The notes below the pieces were generated by a model. That model ran no database searches. It worked only from the letters and a program-made list of their open reading frames with translations, and was not told where the DNA came from. From positions 1 through 9,835 of the forward strand of contig NZXU01000073.1 of NCBI GenBank assembly GCA_002698425.1: a stretch of DNA of 9,835 nucleotides, read 5' to 3'. Origin of the DNA: Ahrensia sp. GTDB taxonomy: Bacteria > Pseudomonadota > Alphaproteobacteria > Rhizobiales > Rhizobiaceae. Numbering within the stretch: position 1 is the stretch's first letter; every line of letters starts with the position of its first letter. Below are positions 1 through 7,317 of this stretch, piece by piece. Both the position numbers and the translations under genes were made by a program.

Positions 1-498
<498 letters not shown>

Positions 499-508
499 TC
501 GACCCACG

Positions 509-775
509 ATGCCGACGATCTCGATATTCTTCGGCATCGTGATCCAGATGTATTGGCGCGACCACAATCCGCCACATATCCACGCTCTCTATCAGGGTCA
601 TGAGGCCATGTTCGATATCGCGACCGGCGCTGTCATCGGTGGTTCCTTGCCTCGTAAGGCCGAGCGGATCGTATCCGAGTGGATCGAGTTGCGCAGGCCT
701 GCCTTGTCGGAAAACTGGGAGCGTGGCAGACTTCATCAGCCATTCAACCAGGTTCCCGGAGCCGATGTCGAATGA
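509..775 (+). CDS. DUF4160 family protein
   Basis: This 88-residue protein matches the DUF4160 family: it opens [20 protein letters not shown] and continues with the family hallmark [16 protein letters not shown], then [16 protein letters not shown] and a closing LSENWERGR. The function is unknown. No signal peptide or membrane segment is visible. It lacks a clear Shine-Dalgarno sequence and starts 10 bp after the rpoD stop, so translation may depend on coupling with rpoD. Its stop overlaps the start of the DUF2442 gene (ATGA), and these two families are commonly found side by side. By eye its codon use is less GC-biased than the flanking genes (TAT, CAT, ATA and TTG codons appear), which fits acquisition or mobility. 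A toxin-antitoxin-like role has to be treated as inference. Confidence 0.9.
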   Translation: MPTISIFFGIVIQMYWRDHNPPHIHALYQGHEAMFDIATGAVIGGSLPRKAERIVSEWIELRRPALSENWERGRLHQPFNQVPGADVE

Positions 776-1044
776 TTGAGATCGTCAAGATCATCAAAGT
801 GACCCCCCTCGGTGGCCACAATCTCCATGTGCGCTTTTCAAATGGAGACGAAGGCGAGGCAGACTTCCGCTGGATCGCCGATGCGACCGGCGCGATGGTC
901 GAGCCGCTCGCTGACGAGGCCTTCTTTGCCCGCGTCTTTCTCTCCAATGGCGTTCTAACATGGCCGAATGGTTTTGATGTCGATTCTATCGGTTTGCATC
1001 AGGAAATGGCGGAGCAGAACCGCCTTCGAAAAACCGCCGCATGA
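772..1044 (+). CDS. DUF2442 family protein
   Basis: This 90-residue protein belongs to the DUF2442 group. It opens [20 protein letters not shown], followed by a FSNGDEGEADF strand and ends with the typical TWPNGFDVDSIGLHQEM segment. I chose the ATG at 772 because the family normally begins with a short IxxVKxxxxYxLxV-type strand and because this start overlaps the DUF4160 stop by four bases; the same frame is open further upstream to 679, but that part is a shadow of DUF4160. The gene and its partner form a two-gene unit ending before the terminator at 1101. Biochemical function is not known to me. In other genomes DUF2442 proteins may carry an added DNA-binding domain; none is present here. 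The base composition is lower in GC than the neighbours, as for its partner. Confidence 0.88.
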   Translation: MIEIVKIIKVTPLGGHNLHVRFSNGDEGEADFRWIADATGAMVEPLADEAFFARVFLSNGVLTWPNGFDVDSIGLHQEMAEQNRLRKTAA

Positions 1045-1100
1045 GATGATTGCAGGCTCTCCGCGGTCACGGGATCATACCTGCGGAAAATTACAGGATC

Positions 1101-1122
1101 CCGGCGTAAACGCCGGATTTTT
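1101..1122 (+). terminator. Rho-independent terminator after DUF2442
   Basis: A 6-bp perfect GC stem (CCGGCG, loop TAAA, CGCCGG) is followed by ATTTTTG. It lies 57 bp after the DUF2442 stop and is the first plausible end for the rpoD-DUF4160-DUF2442 transcript. The same stem core recurs at 8510-8525. Confidence 0.8.
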
Positions 1123-1178
1123 GTTGTCACCGCCTCATGCTGCGCCGATCTCTCCCGGAGTAGAGTAGTAGAGACTCG

Positions 1179-2471
1179 ATGCGCGCTCCCCTGAAACGCC
1201 TCGACCGCCTCTGGCGCCGCTACCTGCGCGACCCGCTGCGCGCGCGCTGGCGCGGCTGGCGCTATCGCGCGATGCCGATCGCCATGGTGACGGGCAGCAA
1301 GGGCAAGTCGACCAGCACCCGCCTCCTGGCCTCCATCCTTCGCGAAATGGGTCATGCCGTCGGCGTCGCCACCACCAACGACGCGCGCATCGGTGACGAG
1401 ATCCTCCATGTCGGCGACGTGGCGGGATTCACGGGCGCGAAATTCGTGTTCGCGGACGGGCGCGCCACGGCGGCGGCGCTGGAAACCGCGCGCGGCGGCG
1501 TCATCCGCCATGGTCTCTATCTCCGCCCCGTCACGGCCGCGGCGCTTCTCAATGTCGGCAATGATCATGTCGGCACGGATGGCGTCGCGACGGTCGATGA
1601 CATGGCTCGGGTCAAGCGCCGGGTCGTCGATGCCGCCCGCCATGTCGTCCTCAATGCGGACGATCCCCGCTGTGCGGCGCTCGCCGGCCGTTATCGCGCT
1701 CGCCGCGTCACCCTGTTTTCACTTCTTCCCGCCAGCCCGCAGGTCGCGGCGCATCTGGCGGCAGGCGGTAAAGCTGTCATCGTCGATGCCGACCGCGATG
1801 TCGCGATCCTCCGGCCCGGCAGTCCGGCACGCAAGCTGATGGCCGTCGCCGATATCCCGGTCACGCAGGGCGGCCGCATCGGCCATTTCATCGCCGATGC
1901 GCTGGCCGCCGCCGCGCTCGGTCTAGCACTCGGTGCGGATGACGAGGCGATAAGGCGAGGGCTCGCCGCTTTCGCCGCGGGCCCGGCGCAAAATCCCGCG
2001 CGGATGAATTTCATGCCCGGCTATCCGTTCACGATCATGGTCGACCAGGCGCTCGAGGCGACGGTTTTCACGCAAGTCGCCCGCCACGCCTGCGACATCG
2101 CCGGGGAGGGGCCGCGCCTCGCGGTCCTCTCCAATGTCGGCAACCGGACGGACGACCATCTGCGCGCGATGGGCCGCGCCGCCGGCGCGATCTATCCGAA
2201 GCTGATCGTCTACGAGGAGGAGGAGACCCGGCGCGGCCGCGCACCGGGCGAAATCGCCGGCCTGATCGCCGAGGGCGCGCATGACGCCCGCCTGCGGGCC
2301 GAGGCCGTCGAGATCCTGCTGGATCGGGACGCGGCGATGGTTCGCGCGGCGCATAGCGCTGTGCCGGGCGGTCTCGTCCACATCGTCGCCCAAACGGGCG
2401 ATCCGGCCGCTCTGGTCGAGGCGGCGTTCGGCCCGCCCGCCGCCAGCCTAAAGGATGCGGTGCCCTGCTGA
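1179..2471 (+). CDS. Mur ligase family protein (CapB/PgsB or cyanophycin-synthetase C-terminal-like)
   Basis: This 430-residue protein is a predicted ATP-dependent amide-bond ligase. After a basic N-terminal stretch of about 30 residues, the P-loop GSKGKST (39-45) binds ATP. The central-domain motif NVGNDHVG (125-132) and VDDMARVKRRVV (139-150) follow; K146 lies where Mur ligases have the carbamylated lysine. LNADDP is at 158-163. The C-terminal domain has the cyanophycin-synthetase-like run NPARMNF (272-278), LSNVGNRTDDHLRAMG (317-332) and RRGRAPGEIAGLI (351-363). There is no N-terminal UDP-binding domain, so UDP-MurNAc peptide is an unlikely substrate. The usual DYAHNP-type motif reads VDQALEATVF (288-297), keeping only the Asp, so substrate or mechanism may differ. 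No signal peptide, so cytoplasmic. Its stop overlaps the transglutaminase start by one base (TGATG). No pgsC/pgsA-type partners are present, so polyglutamate synthesis is not supported. The substrate is unknown. Confidence 0.88.
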   Translation: MRAPLKRLDRLWRRYLRDPLRARWRGWRYRAMPIAMVTGSKGKSTSTRLLASILREMGHAVGVATTNDARIGDEILHVGDVAGFTGAKFVFADGRATAAALETARGGVIRHGLYLRPVTAAALLNVGNDHVGTDGVATVDDMARVKRRVVDAARHVVLNADDPRCAALAGRYRARRVTLFSLLPASPQVAAHLAAGGKAVIVDADRDVAILRPGSPARKLMAVADIPVTQGGRIGHFIADALAAAALGLALGADDEAIRRGLAAFAAGPAQNPARMNFMPGYPFTIMVDQALEATVFTQVARHACDIAGEGPRLAVLSNVGNRTDDHLRAMGRAAGAIYPKLIVYEEEETRRGRAPGEIAGLIAEGAHDARLRAEAVEILLDRDAAMVRAAHSAVPGGLVHIVAQTGDPAALVEAAFGPPAASLKDAVPC

Positions 2472-3283
2472 TGCGCTTCTCCGTCCGCCACGAAACCCTC
2501 TATCGCTATTCTGCGTCGGTGCGCCTCGGCGATCACCTGCTGCGGCTGACCCCGCGTCCGGACGATGTCGCGACGCTGACGCATGCGATCGAGATCGAGC
2601 CCGCTCCCGCCTGGCGGGAGGAGGCCACGGATGAATTCGGAACGCCGGTGACGCGTCTGCGTTTCGAAGGCGAGGCCGCGTCGCTGAAAATCGTCAGCCG
2701 TTTCGAGGCGGAGGCCCGCGCTCGCGTGGCCCCGCCCGATGACAGGCCGGATCTGCCCTGGTCGGGGATCGGGATGGAGACATATCTGGGAAGCGGCGCG
2801 GACACGGAAGTGCAGGCTTTCGCCCGCGAACTCGCCGCCGCAAGCAATTGGCGCGCCGGCGCTTTTCTCGACCGGCTCAACCGGACGCTTTTCGAGCGCA
2901 TCGACCGGCAGATCCGCGCCGACGGCGATGCGCGCAGCGCCGCCGAGACATTGCGGGTCGGCAGCGGGGCCTGCCGCGACTTCACGGTCCTCTTCATGGA
3001 GGCCTGCCGTTCGCTCGGCATCCCGGCGCGGTTCGTCAGCGGCTACCAGGCTTTTTCCGAACGCCTCGACGGCCGCCGCCACATGCATGCCTGGCCGGAG
3101 GTGTTCCTGCCGGGTCACGGATGGCGCGGCTACGATCCGACCCATGGCAAGCCGGTCGCCGGCACCCATATCGGCCTCGCCGCCGCGCCGCATCAGGCCG
3201 CGACCATGCCGGTCGAGGGCGGTTACTGGGGCGACAACATCACCTCGACGCTCGAATATCGTCTGGAAATCGACGCGCCCTAG
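2471..3283 (+). CDS. Transglutaminase-like family protein (Bact_transglu_N + transglutaminase core)
   Basis: This 270-residue protein has a papain-like transglutaminase fold, whose bacterial members act as peptidases, amidases or transferases on Gln/isopeptide bonds. Residues 1-80 form the beta-rich Bact_transglu_N domain, opening RFSVRHETLYRYSASV with LRLTPRP at 24-30. The core domain carries the complete triad: C168 in GSGACRDFT, H206 in HMHAWPEVF and D222 in YDPTHG, so an active enzyme is expected. A conserved GYWGDNIT segment lies near the C-terminus. There is no signal peptide, so it is probably cytoplasmic. Its ATG shares one base with the stop of the preceding Mur ligase, indicating coupled translation and a joint function. 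Elsewhere this family often sits with ATP-grasp/alpha-E amidoligase genes; here the ligase is a Mur type instead. Family assignment is firm, but the substrate is unknown. Confidence 0.95.
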   Translation: MRFSVRHETLYRYSASVRLGDHLLRLTPRPDDVATLTHAIEIEPAPAWREEATDEFGTPVTRLRFEGEAASLKIVSRFEAEARARVAPPDDRPDLPWSGIGMETYLGSGADTEVQAFARELAAASNWRAGAFLDRLNRTLFERIDRQIRADGDARSAAETLRVGSGACRDFTVLFMEACRSLGIPARFVSGYQAFSERLDGRRHMHAWPEVFLPGHGWRGYDPTHGKPVAGTHIGLAAAPHQAATMPVEGGYWGDNITSTLEYRLEIDAP

Positions 3284-3372
3284 ATAACAAATCCGGCGCA
3301 TCCGTCGCATGACCGCCAGAATCATGTCTGTAGTGAAAGCCGGACCGCGGCAACGCACGAATTGAAGAACCG

Positions 3373-4224
3373 ATGACGATCACGCCGGACGAAAGACCGG
3401 ATCGCGAAGAACCGCAGCGCGCCCCGACGCGCTGGCGCGAGCGCTGGGGCGTCCCCGCCTCGGTGGCAGCGCATGTCCTCGTCATCGCGCTCTTGCTCTT
3501 CGGCCTGCCGCTGCCGCAATTCGAGCCGCAGCAGCCGGAGGCGATCGCCATCGAACTCGTGCCCGAGCCCGCGCCGCAGGAAGAGGAACCGCCTCCGGAA
3601 GAGCAGGCGGCGGAGGAAGAGCCCGCGGAAGAGCCGGAACCGCCGACCGACCAGGCGGCCGCGGCCGAACAACAACCGGACGCGCCGCCGATCCAGGTAC
3701 TGCGCCCCGTCTTCCAGTTCGGCGAGCAGGACGCCGGACCGCGCGAGGCGACCGACGGCAGCGCGTCGGAGGAGGCCGAGACCGAGGACCCCGCGCCCGA
3801 TCCCGAGCCGGAGCCCGTCGACGAGGCCGCCGCGCCGCTGCCGGCCGAAAAGCCGCCCATCGAACTGGCCGAGGCGCGAACCCTCTTCTCCCGCGCCGTC
3901 ACGAACGATCCCGCCGCCATGACCGCGATGGCCGGCCTTCCCCGCGAGATGCGCGGCAGCGAGCTCTGCACCACGGAACTGCGCGAGCAGTTGCGCAACG
4001 CCACGCCGCCCTATTGGCCGGAACTGCTGCCGGCCTACCGGCTTGGCGCCGGCGCCGTGCTGGAGGTGCGCGAAGCGGCCTTTCGCGCCCGCGGCCAGTG
4101 GTACGATCTGAGCTTTCGCTGCGAGGTCGATGCGGACGCCACCCGCGTCGTCTCCTTCGCCTTCAGTGTCGGCGAGGCGATCCCGCGCGACCAGTGGCGC
4201 GCCCGAGGCTTCCCCGGCGGCTGA
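3373..4224 (+). CDS. DUF930 domain protein with TonB-like membrane anchor
   Basis: This 283-residue protein has a basic cytoplasmic head (residues 1-27), one membrane helix (about 28-48, VPASVAAHVLVIALLLFGLP), a long Pro/Glu-rich acidic linker (49-160) and a globular C-terminal domain (165-283) that matches DUF930. DUF930 marks include the AGLPREMRGSELC segment (187-199), AAFRARGQWYDLSFRC (235-250) and VGEAIPRDQW (266-275). C199 and C250 could form a disulphide if the domain is periplasmic, as the topology suggests. The layout (anchor, stiff Pro/Glu spacer, small periplasmic domain) mimics TonB, but no TonB C-terminal domain is recognisable and the linker lacks TonB's Pro-Lys repeats. No partner genes such as exbB/exbD are nearby. 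It starts 89 bp after the transglutaminase, so it may or may not share that transcript. The function is unknown. Confidence 0.85.
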   Translation: MTITPDERPDREEPQRAPTRWRERWGVPASVAAHVLVIALLLFGLPLPQFEPQQPEAIAIELVPEPAPQEEEPPPEEQAAEEEPAEEPEPPTDQAAAAEQQPDAPPIQVLRPVFQFGEQDAGPREATDGSASEEAETEDPAPDPEPEPVDEAAAPLPAEKPPIELAEARTLFSRAVTNDPAAMTAMAGLPREMRGSELCTTELREQLRNATPPYWPELLPAYRLGAGAVLEVREAAFRARGQWYDLSFRCEVDADATRVVSFAFSVGEAIPRDQWRARGFPGG

Positions 4225-4258
4225 TCGCGCCGCGACATATGCGCCCAATGGCATGTTT

Positions 4259-4277
4259 GCCGGTGGAATTCACCGGC
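4259..4277. other. Perfect GC-rich hairpin between DUF930 and the small membrane protein
   Basis: A 7-bp perfect inverted repeat (GCCGGTG, spacer GAATT, CACCGGC) lies 34 bp after the DUF930 stop and 45 bp before the next start. No T-run follows on either strand, so it is not an intrinsic terminator. It could stabilise or punctuate the mRNA, or be a protein-binding palindrome. Confidence 0.4.
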
Positions 4278-4322
4278 CCTTCACATGATATCCGCCCGGA
4301 ACCCCCCGGAGTGCCCCCATCC

Positions 4323-4556
4323 ATGCAATCGCTTGCCGCCCTTCTCGACCAGCTTCCCTGGAACATCGTCATCATCGCCTGCCTGACGCTCGGCCTCGCG
4401 CCCTTCGTCCCGGAGCCGCATATCTGGGAAAAGCTGAAGATGCTCGCTGGCGGCACCCTGTCGAAGCCGATCGACATCTTCGACCTGCTGATGCACGCCG
4501 CGCCCTTCCTCGTCGCCGCGCTCAAGCTCGCCGTCCCGCTCGTGGCGGCGAAATAG
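4323..4556 (+). CDS. Small conserved inner-membrane protein (77 aa)
   Basis: This 77-residue protein has two hydrophobic segments, about 12-30 (PWNIVIIACLTLGLAPFVP) and 54-75 (DLLMHAAPFLVAALKLAVPL), joined by a polar stretch EPHIWEKLKMLAGG and the motif KPIDIFDLLMH. Proteins of this pattern are widespread in proteobacteria, and from memory some are labelled 'RND transporter' in databases; at this size it cannot be such a pump, and the label should not be trusted. I chose the ATG at 4323 because GGAG lies at 4308-4311 and the hydrophobic family pattern begins there; the frame is open further upstream, but that part overlaps DUF930. It ends 9 bp from the stop of the convergent ung gene. Function unknown. 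Confidence 0.75.
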   Translation: MQSLAALLDQLPWNIVIIACLTLGLAPFVPEPHIWEKLKMLAGGTLSKPIDIFDLLMHAAPFLVAALKLAVPLVAAK

Positions 4557-4565
4557 GGCCTCGCC

Positions 4566-5246
4566 TCACGCCTGCGCCGGCAGGCTCCAGTCGATCGGCT
4601 CCAGCCCCTTTTCGCGCAGGAACGCATTCGCCTTCGAGAACGGCTTCGAACCGAAGAAGCCGTTATGCGCGGAGAGCGGCGAGGGGTGCGGCGACTTGAT
4701 CACGCAATGCTTCGTCGTGTCGACGAAGCTCGCCTTGCGCTGCGCATAGGAGCCCCACAGGATGAACACCACCGGCTCGTCGCGTTCGTTGACGAGGCGG
4801 ATGATCGCGTCGGTGAATCGCTCCCAGCCCTTGCCCTGGTGCGAGGCGGCGCGGTGCGCCTCCACCGTCAGCACCGCGTTCAACAGCAGCACGCCGCGCT
4901 CCGCCCAGGCGTCGAGACAGCCATGGTTAGGCGGATCGATGCCAAGGTCGGCCTTCAGCTCCTTGTAGATATTGACCAGCGAAGGCGGAACGCGCACGCC
5001 AGGCCGCACCGAGAAGCAAAGCCCGTGCGCCTGTCCCGGTCCGTGATAGGGGTCCTGGCCGAGGATCACCACGCGGACATTGTCCAGCGGCGTCGCGTCG
5101 AGCGCGTGAAACCACTCGCCGCCCGGCGGAAAGATGCGCTTTCCGGCCGCCTTTTCCGCCGTCAGGAACTGCTTCAGCGCACCCATGTAAGCGCTGTCGA
5201 ACTCGCCCTTGAGCGGTGTCAGCCAGCTTTCGTGGAGTTTGACCAT
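4566..5246 (-). CDS. ung: Uracil-DNA glycosylase, family 1
   Basis: This 226-residue enzyme removes uracil from DNA, the first step of base-excision repair of deaminated cytosine or misincorporated dUMP. The family-1 signatures are all present: the water-activating motif [14 protein letters not shown] (63-76, catalytic D65), [12 protein letters not shown] (87-98), [17 protein letters not shown] (120-136), and the minor-groove loop HPSPLSAH (187-194) with catalytic H187. Length is normal for the family. I chose the ATG at 5246 because the Trp-x8-Glu N-terminal pattern of the family begins right after it. Its only SD-like sequence (GAGAAGG) directly abuts the ATG, which is poor spacing; an in-frame GTG at 5282 has no better one. 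It lies 95 bp downstream of the porin on the same strand and is convergent with the small membrane protein. Confidence 0.97.
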   Translation of the reverse strand: MVKLHESWLTPLKGEFDSAYMGALKQFLTAEKAAGKRIFPPGGEWFHALDATPLDNVRVVILGQDPYHGPGQAHGLCFSVRPGVRVPPSLVNIYKELKADLGIDPPNHGCLDAWAERGVLLLNAVLTVEAHRAASHQGKGWERFTDAIIRLVNERDEPVVFILWGSYAQRKASFVDTTKHCVIKSPHPSPLSAHNGFFGSKPFSKANAFLREKGLEPIDWSLPAQA

Positions 5247-5287
5247 CCTTCTCGCCCGGTGCGCTTCCGCCCGGATCGTCACACGGG

Positions 5288-5313
5288 AAAGGCCGCCAAT
5301 CCAGTTCGCGGCC
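5288..5313 (-). terminator. Possible weak terminator between porin and ung
   Basis: Read on the minus strand, GGCCGC pairs with GCGGCC across an 11-nt loop, followed by TTTCCC. It lies 28 bp after the porin stop and before the ung start. The stem is short, the loop large and the T-run only three bases, so it may be chance in GC-rich DNA. Confidence 0.2.
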
Positions 5314-5341
5314 CGAACTTCCCCGGCTTTCGCGGATGGCG

Positions 5342-6781
5342 TCAGAAGCTGTGGGACAAACGGGCCCTGACGAAGAACCGCGTCGCGTGCTCCGAGGAGA
5401 AGCCGGCATCGGCCTGCTCGTTCGGGTTCTGCGGCGCAAAGAAGCTGGTCACGGAAGGCAGGCAGGAGAATTCGGCCTCGCCGCCCAGTTTCCACCCCTG
5501 GGCGAATTCGTAGGTGACCGACGCGGTCAGCGCCCCGCCGACCGAGAGGCCGTTTTTCGAATAGTCGGTCATCTGCATGATCGGCGCGCCGCCAGCCTGC
5601 GAATACTGGTGATAGCTGCCTTCGCCGCTGTGATAGCCGAGATAGAGATCGCCGCCGATACTGGTTTTCAGCTTGCCGTCCAGTTGCGGCTTGAAACCCA
5701 CGTGAACGCCGGTGCGAATGCCGTAATAGCGATCCTTGGCGTCGAGATCCCATTGCTGCGAATAGCCCGCATAGGCCGAGCCGTTATAGGTCAGCTGCGT
5801 GTCGCCCGAGGCGCTGGTCTTCAGGTCCTCGTAGAAGACGCCGAGCCGTCCCCGGACACGCGTGTTGTCGTCGCCGATCGGCAACGCGACCTTCAGGCCG
5901 AAATTGGCGCGGTTCCAGCTATTCTCCAGATGGCCCTGCGCTTCGACCCCGAAACCGGGAGAACCCGCGATCGCGCCGGTGGAGGGCGCCGGCTCGAAAT
6001 AGGTGTAGCCGACGCCGGTGACGCCGTCATAGCCGACCGTCGCGTCGCCGGAATAGTCCGCGTCGCCCCAGGCGCCCTCATAGCCGCCATAGACGCCCAC
6101 GACCGGCAACTTGCCGATGCTGGCGCCGCCATAATCGCCGGAGGTGCGGAAATCGAGGCTGACCCCGCCGCGCTGGATATAGTCGCCGAAACGCGCCGCG
6201 AAATTCTCGTTGCCGTCGCCGCCGCCATCGGTGACGACGGTTCCGCCGCCGAGTTGATGCGTGTTCTCGATCCAGGAAGCGCCGCCGCGCACATAGCCGG
6301 TGATGCGCAGGCGGGTGTCGGTTCCCGGAATGTAGAAATACCCCGCGCCGGCGTTTTCGCCGACGCGGACGTAGCTCGCTTCGGAAACCTCGCCCTCCAC
6401 ACCCGTATAGCGCCACGCGATGTCGGAGCTGTGCACGCTGCGCACCGTGCCATAGGAGCGGGCAAACGCGCCTTTCGCGACATCGGCGTCCTGATCGGAT
6501 GTCTGCGCCACCTCGCCCGTCAGGCGAAGTCCCTCGGTGAAAAGCGCTTCGTACTTGCCGGCGTCTTTCTCGTCGATGCCATAGCGCCGGTACTTGTCGA
6601 GTTCCGATCTGATCTCGCGCAGCCGCAGCAGTTCCCATTGACCCGGCCCGACGCCGTCGCCCGAGAGGACCCGCGCGAGGATCTCGAGATCGCTTGGAAG
6701 CGATTGGGCCCACGTCGCCTGTGTTCCCGCCAGAACGATGGTTGTCGCCGTAACGGCCGCCGCGATAGTCGTTTTCCGCAT
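5342..6781 (-). CDS. Porin_2-like outer-membrane beta-barrel protein with N-terminal extension
   Basis: This 479-residue protein is a predicted secreted outer-membrane barrel. A signal peptide (basic MRKTT, hydrophobic core 6-20, ATWA-Q cut near 25/26) leads, and the chain ends in Phe with alternating aromatic residues ([11 protein letters not shown]), the usual barrel insertion signal. Residues 137-165 (YVRV...[20 protein letters not shown]) match the first strands of the Hyphomicrobiales porin family Porin_2, whose members diffuse small solutes. Two features differ: the family's usual cysteine pair in this segment is absent (G141 and R157 instead), and about 110 residues (26-136), largely polar and helix-like, precede the barrel. 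I chose the ATG at 6781, which has a GGGGGA SD, over a TTG at 6796. The gene lies 113 bp downstream of the LuxR regulator on the same strand. Substrate unknown. Confidence 0.82.
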   Translation of the reverse strand: MRKTTIAAAVTATTIVLAGTQATWAQSLPSDLEILARVLSGDGVGPGQWELLRLREIRSELDKYRRYGIDEKDAGKYEALFTEGLRLTGEVAQTSDQDADVAKGAFARSYGTVRSVHSSDIAWRYTGVEGEVSEASYVRVGENAGAGYFYIPGTDTRLRITGYVRGGASWIENTHQLGGGTVVTDGGGDGNENFAARFGDYIQRGGVSLDFRTSGDYGGASIGKLPVVGVYGGYEGAWGDADYSGDATVGYDGVTGVGYTYFEPAPSTGAIAGSPGFGVEAQGHLENSWNRANFGLKVALPIGDDNTRVRGRLGVFYEDLKTSASGDTQLTYNGSAYAGYSQQWDLDAKDRYYGIRTGVHVGFKPQLDGKLKTSIGGDLYLGYHSGEGSYHQYSQAGGAPIMQMTDYSKNGLSVGGALTASVTYEFAQGWKLGGEAEFSCLPSVTSFFAPQNPNEQADAGFSSEHATRFFVRARLSHSF

Positions 6782-6894
6782 CCTGTCCCCCGCCAACCCC
6801 GTGTGAGATTCTGTCGAGGGGGAAGAAAGCGGAATTGGATGCCCGGCGCGTCATGCAAATTCATTACATGGCGTCGTTTTCGCGAGAAACGTGG

Positions 6895-7317
6895 TCAGGC
6901 GAGGATCATCCGCACCAGCTCGGCCTGTCGGCGCGCGCCGGTCTTTTCCAGGACGCGCTGCATGTGAACCCGCGCGGTGTTGGTGGAAATCCCTTGTGTC
7001 TCGGCATGTTCGGCGACGCTCGCCCCGCCGGCGATGCTTTCGACCAGCCGCGTTTCGGCGGGCGTCAGCCGGTGCTCGGCGGCAAAGCCTGAAATGTCGG
7101 GCGCTTCGCCGCCCGGCGCCATCCGCGCGAACACTTCGGCCATTTCCTCGCGGATATCGCCCGGCAGCCAGGCCGCGATCTCGCGCACCCGTTCCTCCCA
7201 CAGCGGTTCGGAACCGATCGGCACGCCGTTCAGCGACATGTCGGCGAAATTCGCGCCGAGCGTTTCCGGGTCGGCTCCCTCCGCCGCGTCGCCGTCATCC
7301 TCGCGATTCTTGCCCAT
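6895..7317 (-). CDS. LuxR-type helix-turn-helix transcriptional regulator, no recognised sensor domain
   Basis: This 140-residue protein carries a C-terminal LuxR/FixJ-type DNA-binding domain at 84-140: LTPAETRLVESIAGG, then the recognition-helix region GISTNTARVHMQRVLEKTG and the closing RRQAELVRMIL. The N-terminal 80 residues are acidic (including EDDGDAAEGAD) and contain no receiver, PAS or autoinducer-binding domain I can recognise, so the signal it senses is unknown. I chose the ATG at 7317 because GGGGA precedes it by about 5 bases and it clears the divergent gene; the same frame is open far upstream but is antisense to the hydrolase. It is divergent from the hydrolase (48 bp) and upstream of the porin on the same strand, so either could be its target. 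That is positional inference only. Confidence 0.85.
   Translation of the reverse strand: MGKNREDDGDAAEGADPETLGANFADMSLNGVPIGSEPLWEERVREIAAWLPGDIREEMAEVFARMAPGGEAPDISGFAAEHRLTPAETRLVESIAGGASVAEHAETQGISTNTARVHMQRVLEKTGARRQAELVRMILA

Noticed and set aside
1179..2471. Poly-gamma-glutamate synthase PgsB/CapB or MurT
   Set aside because: The core is similar, but pgsC/pgsA or gatD partners are absent and no MurT zinc-ribbon cysteines are present; a specific name would overstate the evidence.
3373..4224. TonB energy transducer
   Set aside because: It shares the overall layout only; the C-terminal domain matches DUF930, the linker is acidic rather than Pro-Lys, and exbB/exbD are absent.
2210..4254. 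Long minus-strand open frames opposite the transglutaminase and DUF930 genes
   Set aside because: They are Gly/Arg/Ala/Ser-rich shadows; the plus-strand frames carry complete family motifs.
4014..4322. Longer version of the small membrane protein starting inside DUF930
   Set aside because: The extra residues are Arg/Pro-rich shadow sequence; the ATG at 4323 has a GGAG upstream and begins the hydrophobic pattern.
5247..5753. N-terminal extension of ung to 395 residues
   Set aside because: The extra region overlaps the porin gene in another frame, and family-1 glycosylases are about 220-230 residues.
5336..6967. Long open frame (543 codons) on the plus strand opposite the porin
   Set aside because: It is the antisense shadow of a clear beta-barrel gene with signal peptide and Porin_2 motif; composition is Ala/Arg/Val-rich with no recognisable domain, as expected in GC-rich DNA.
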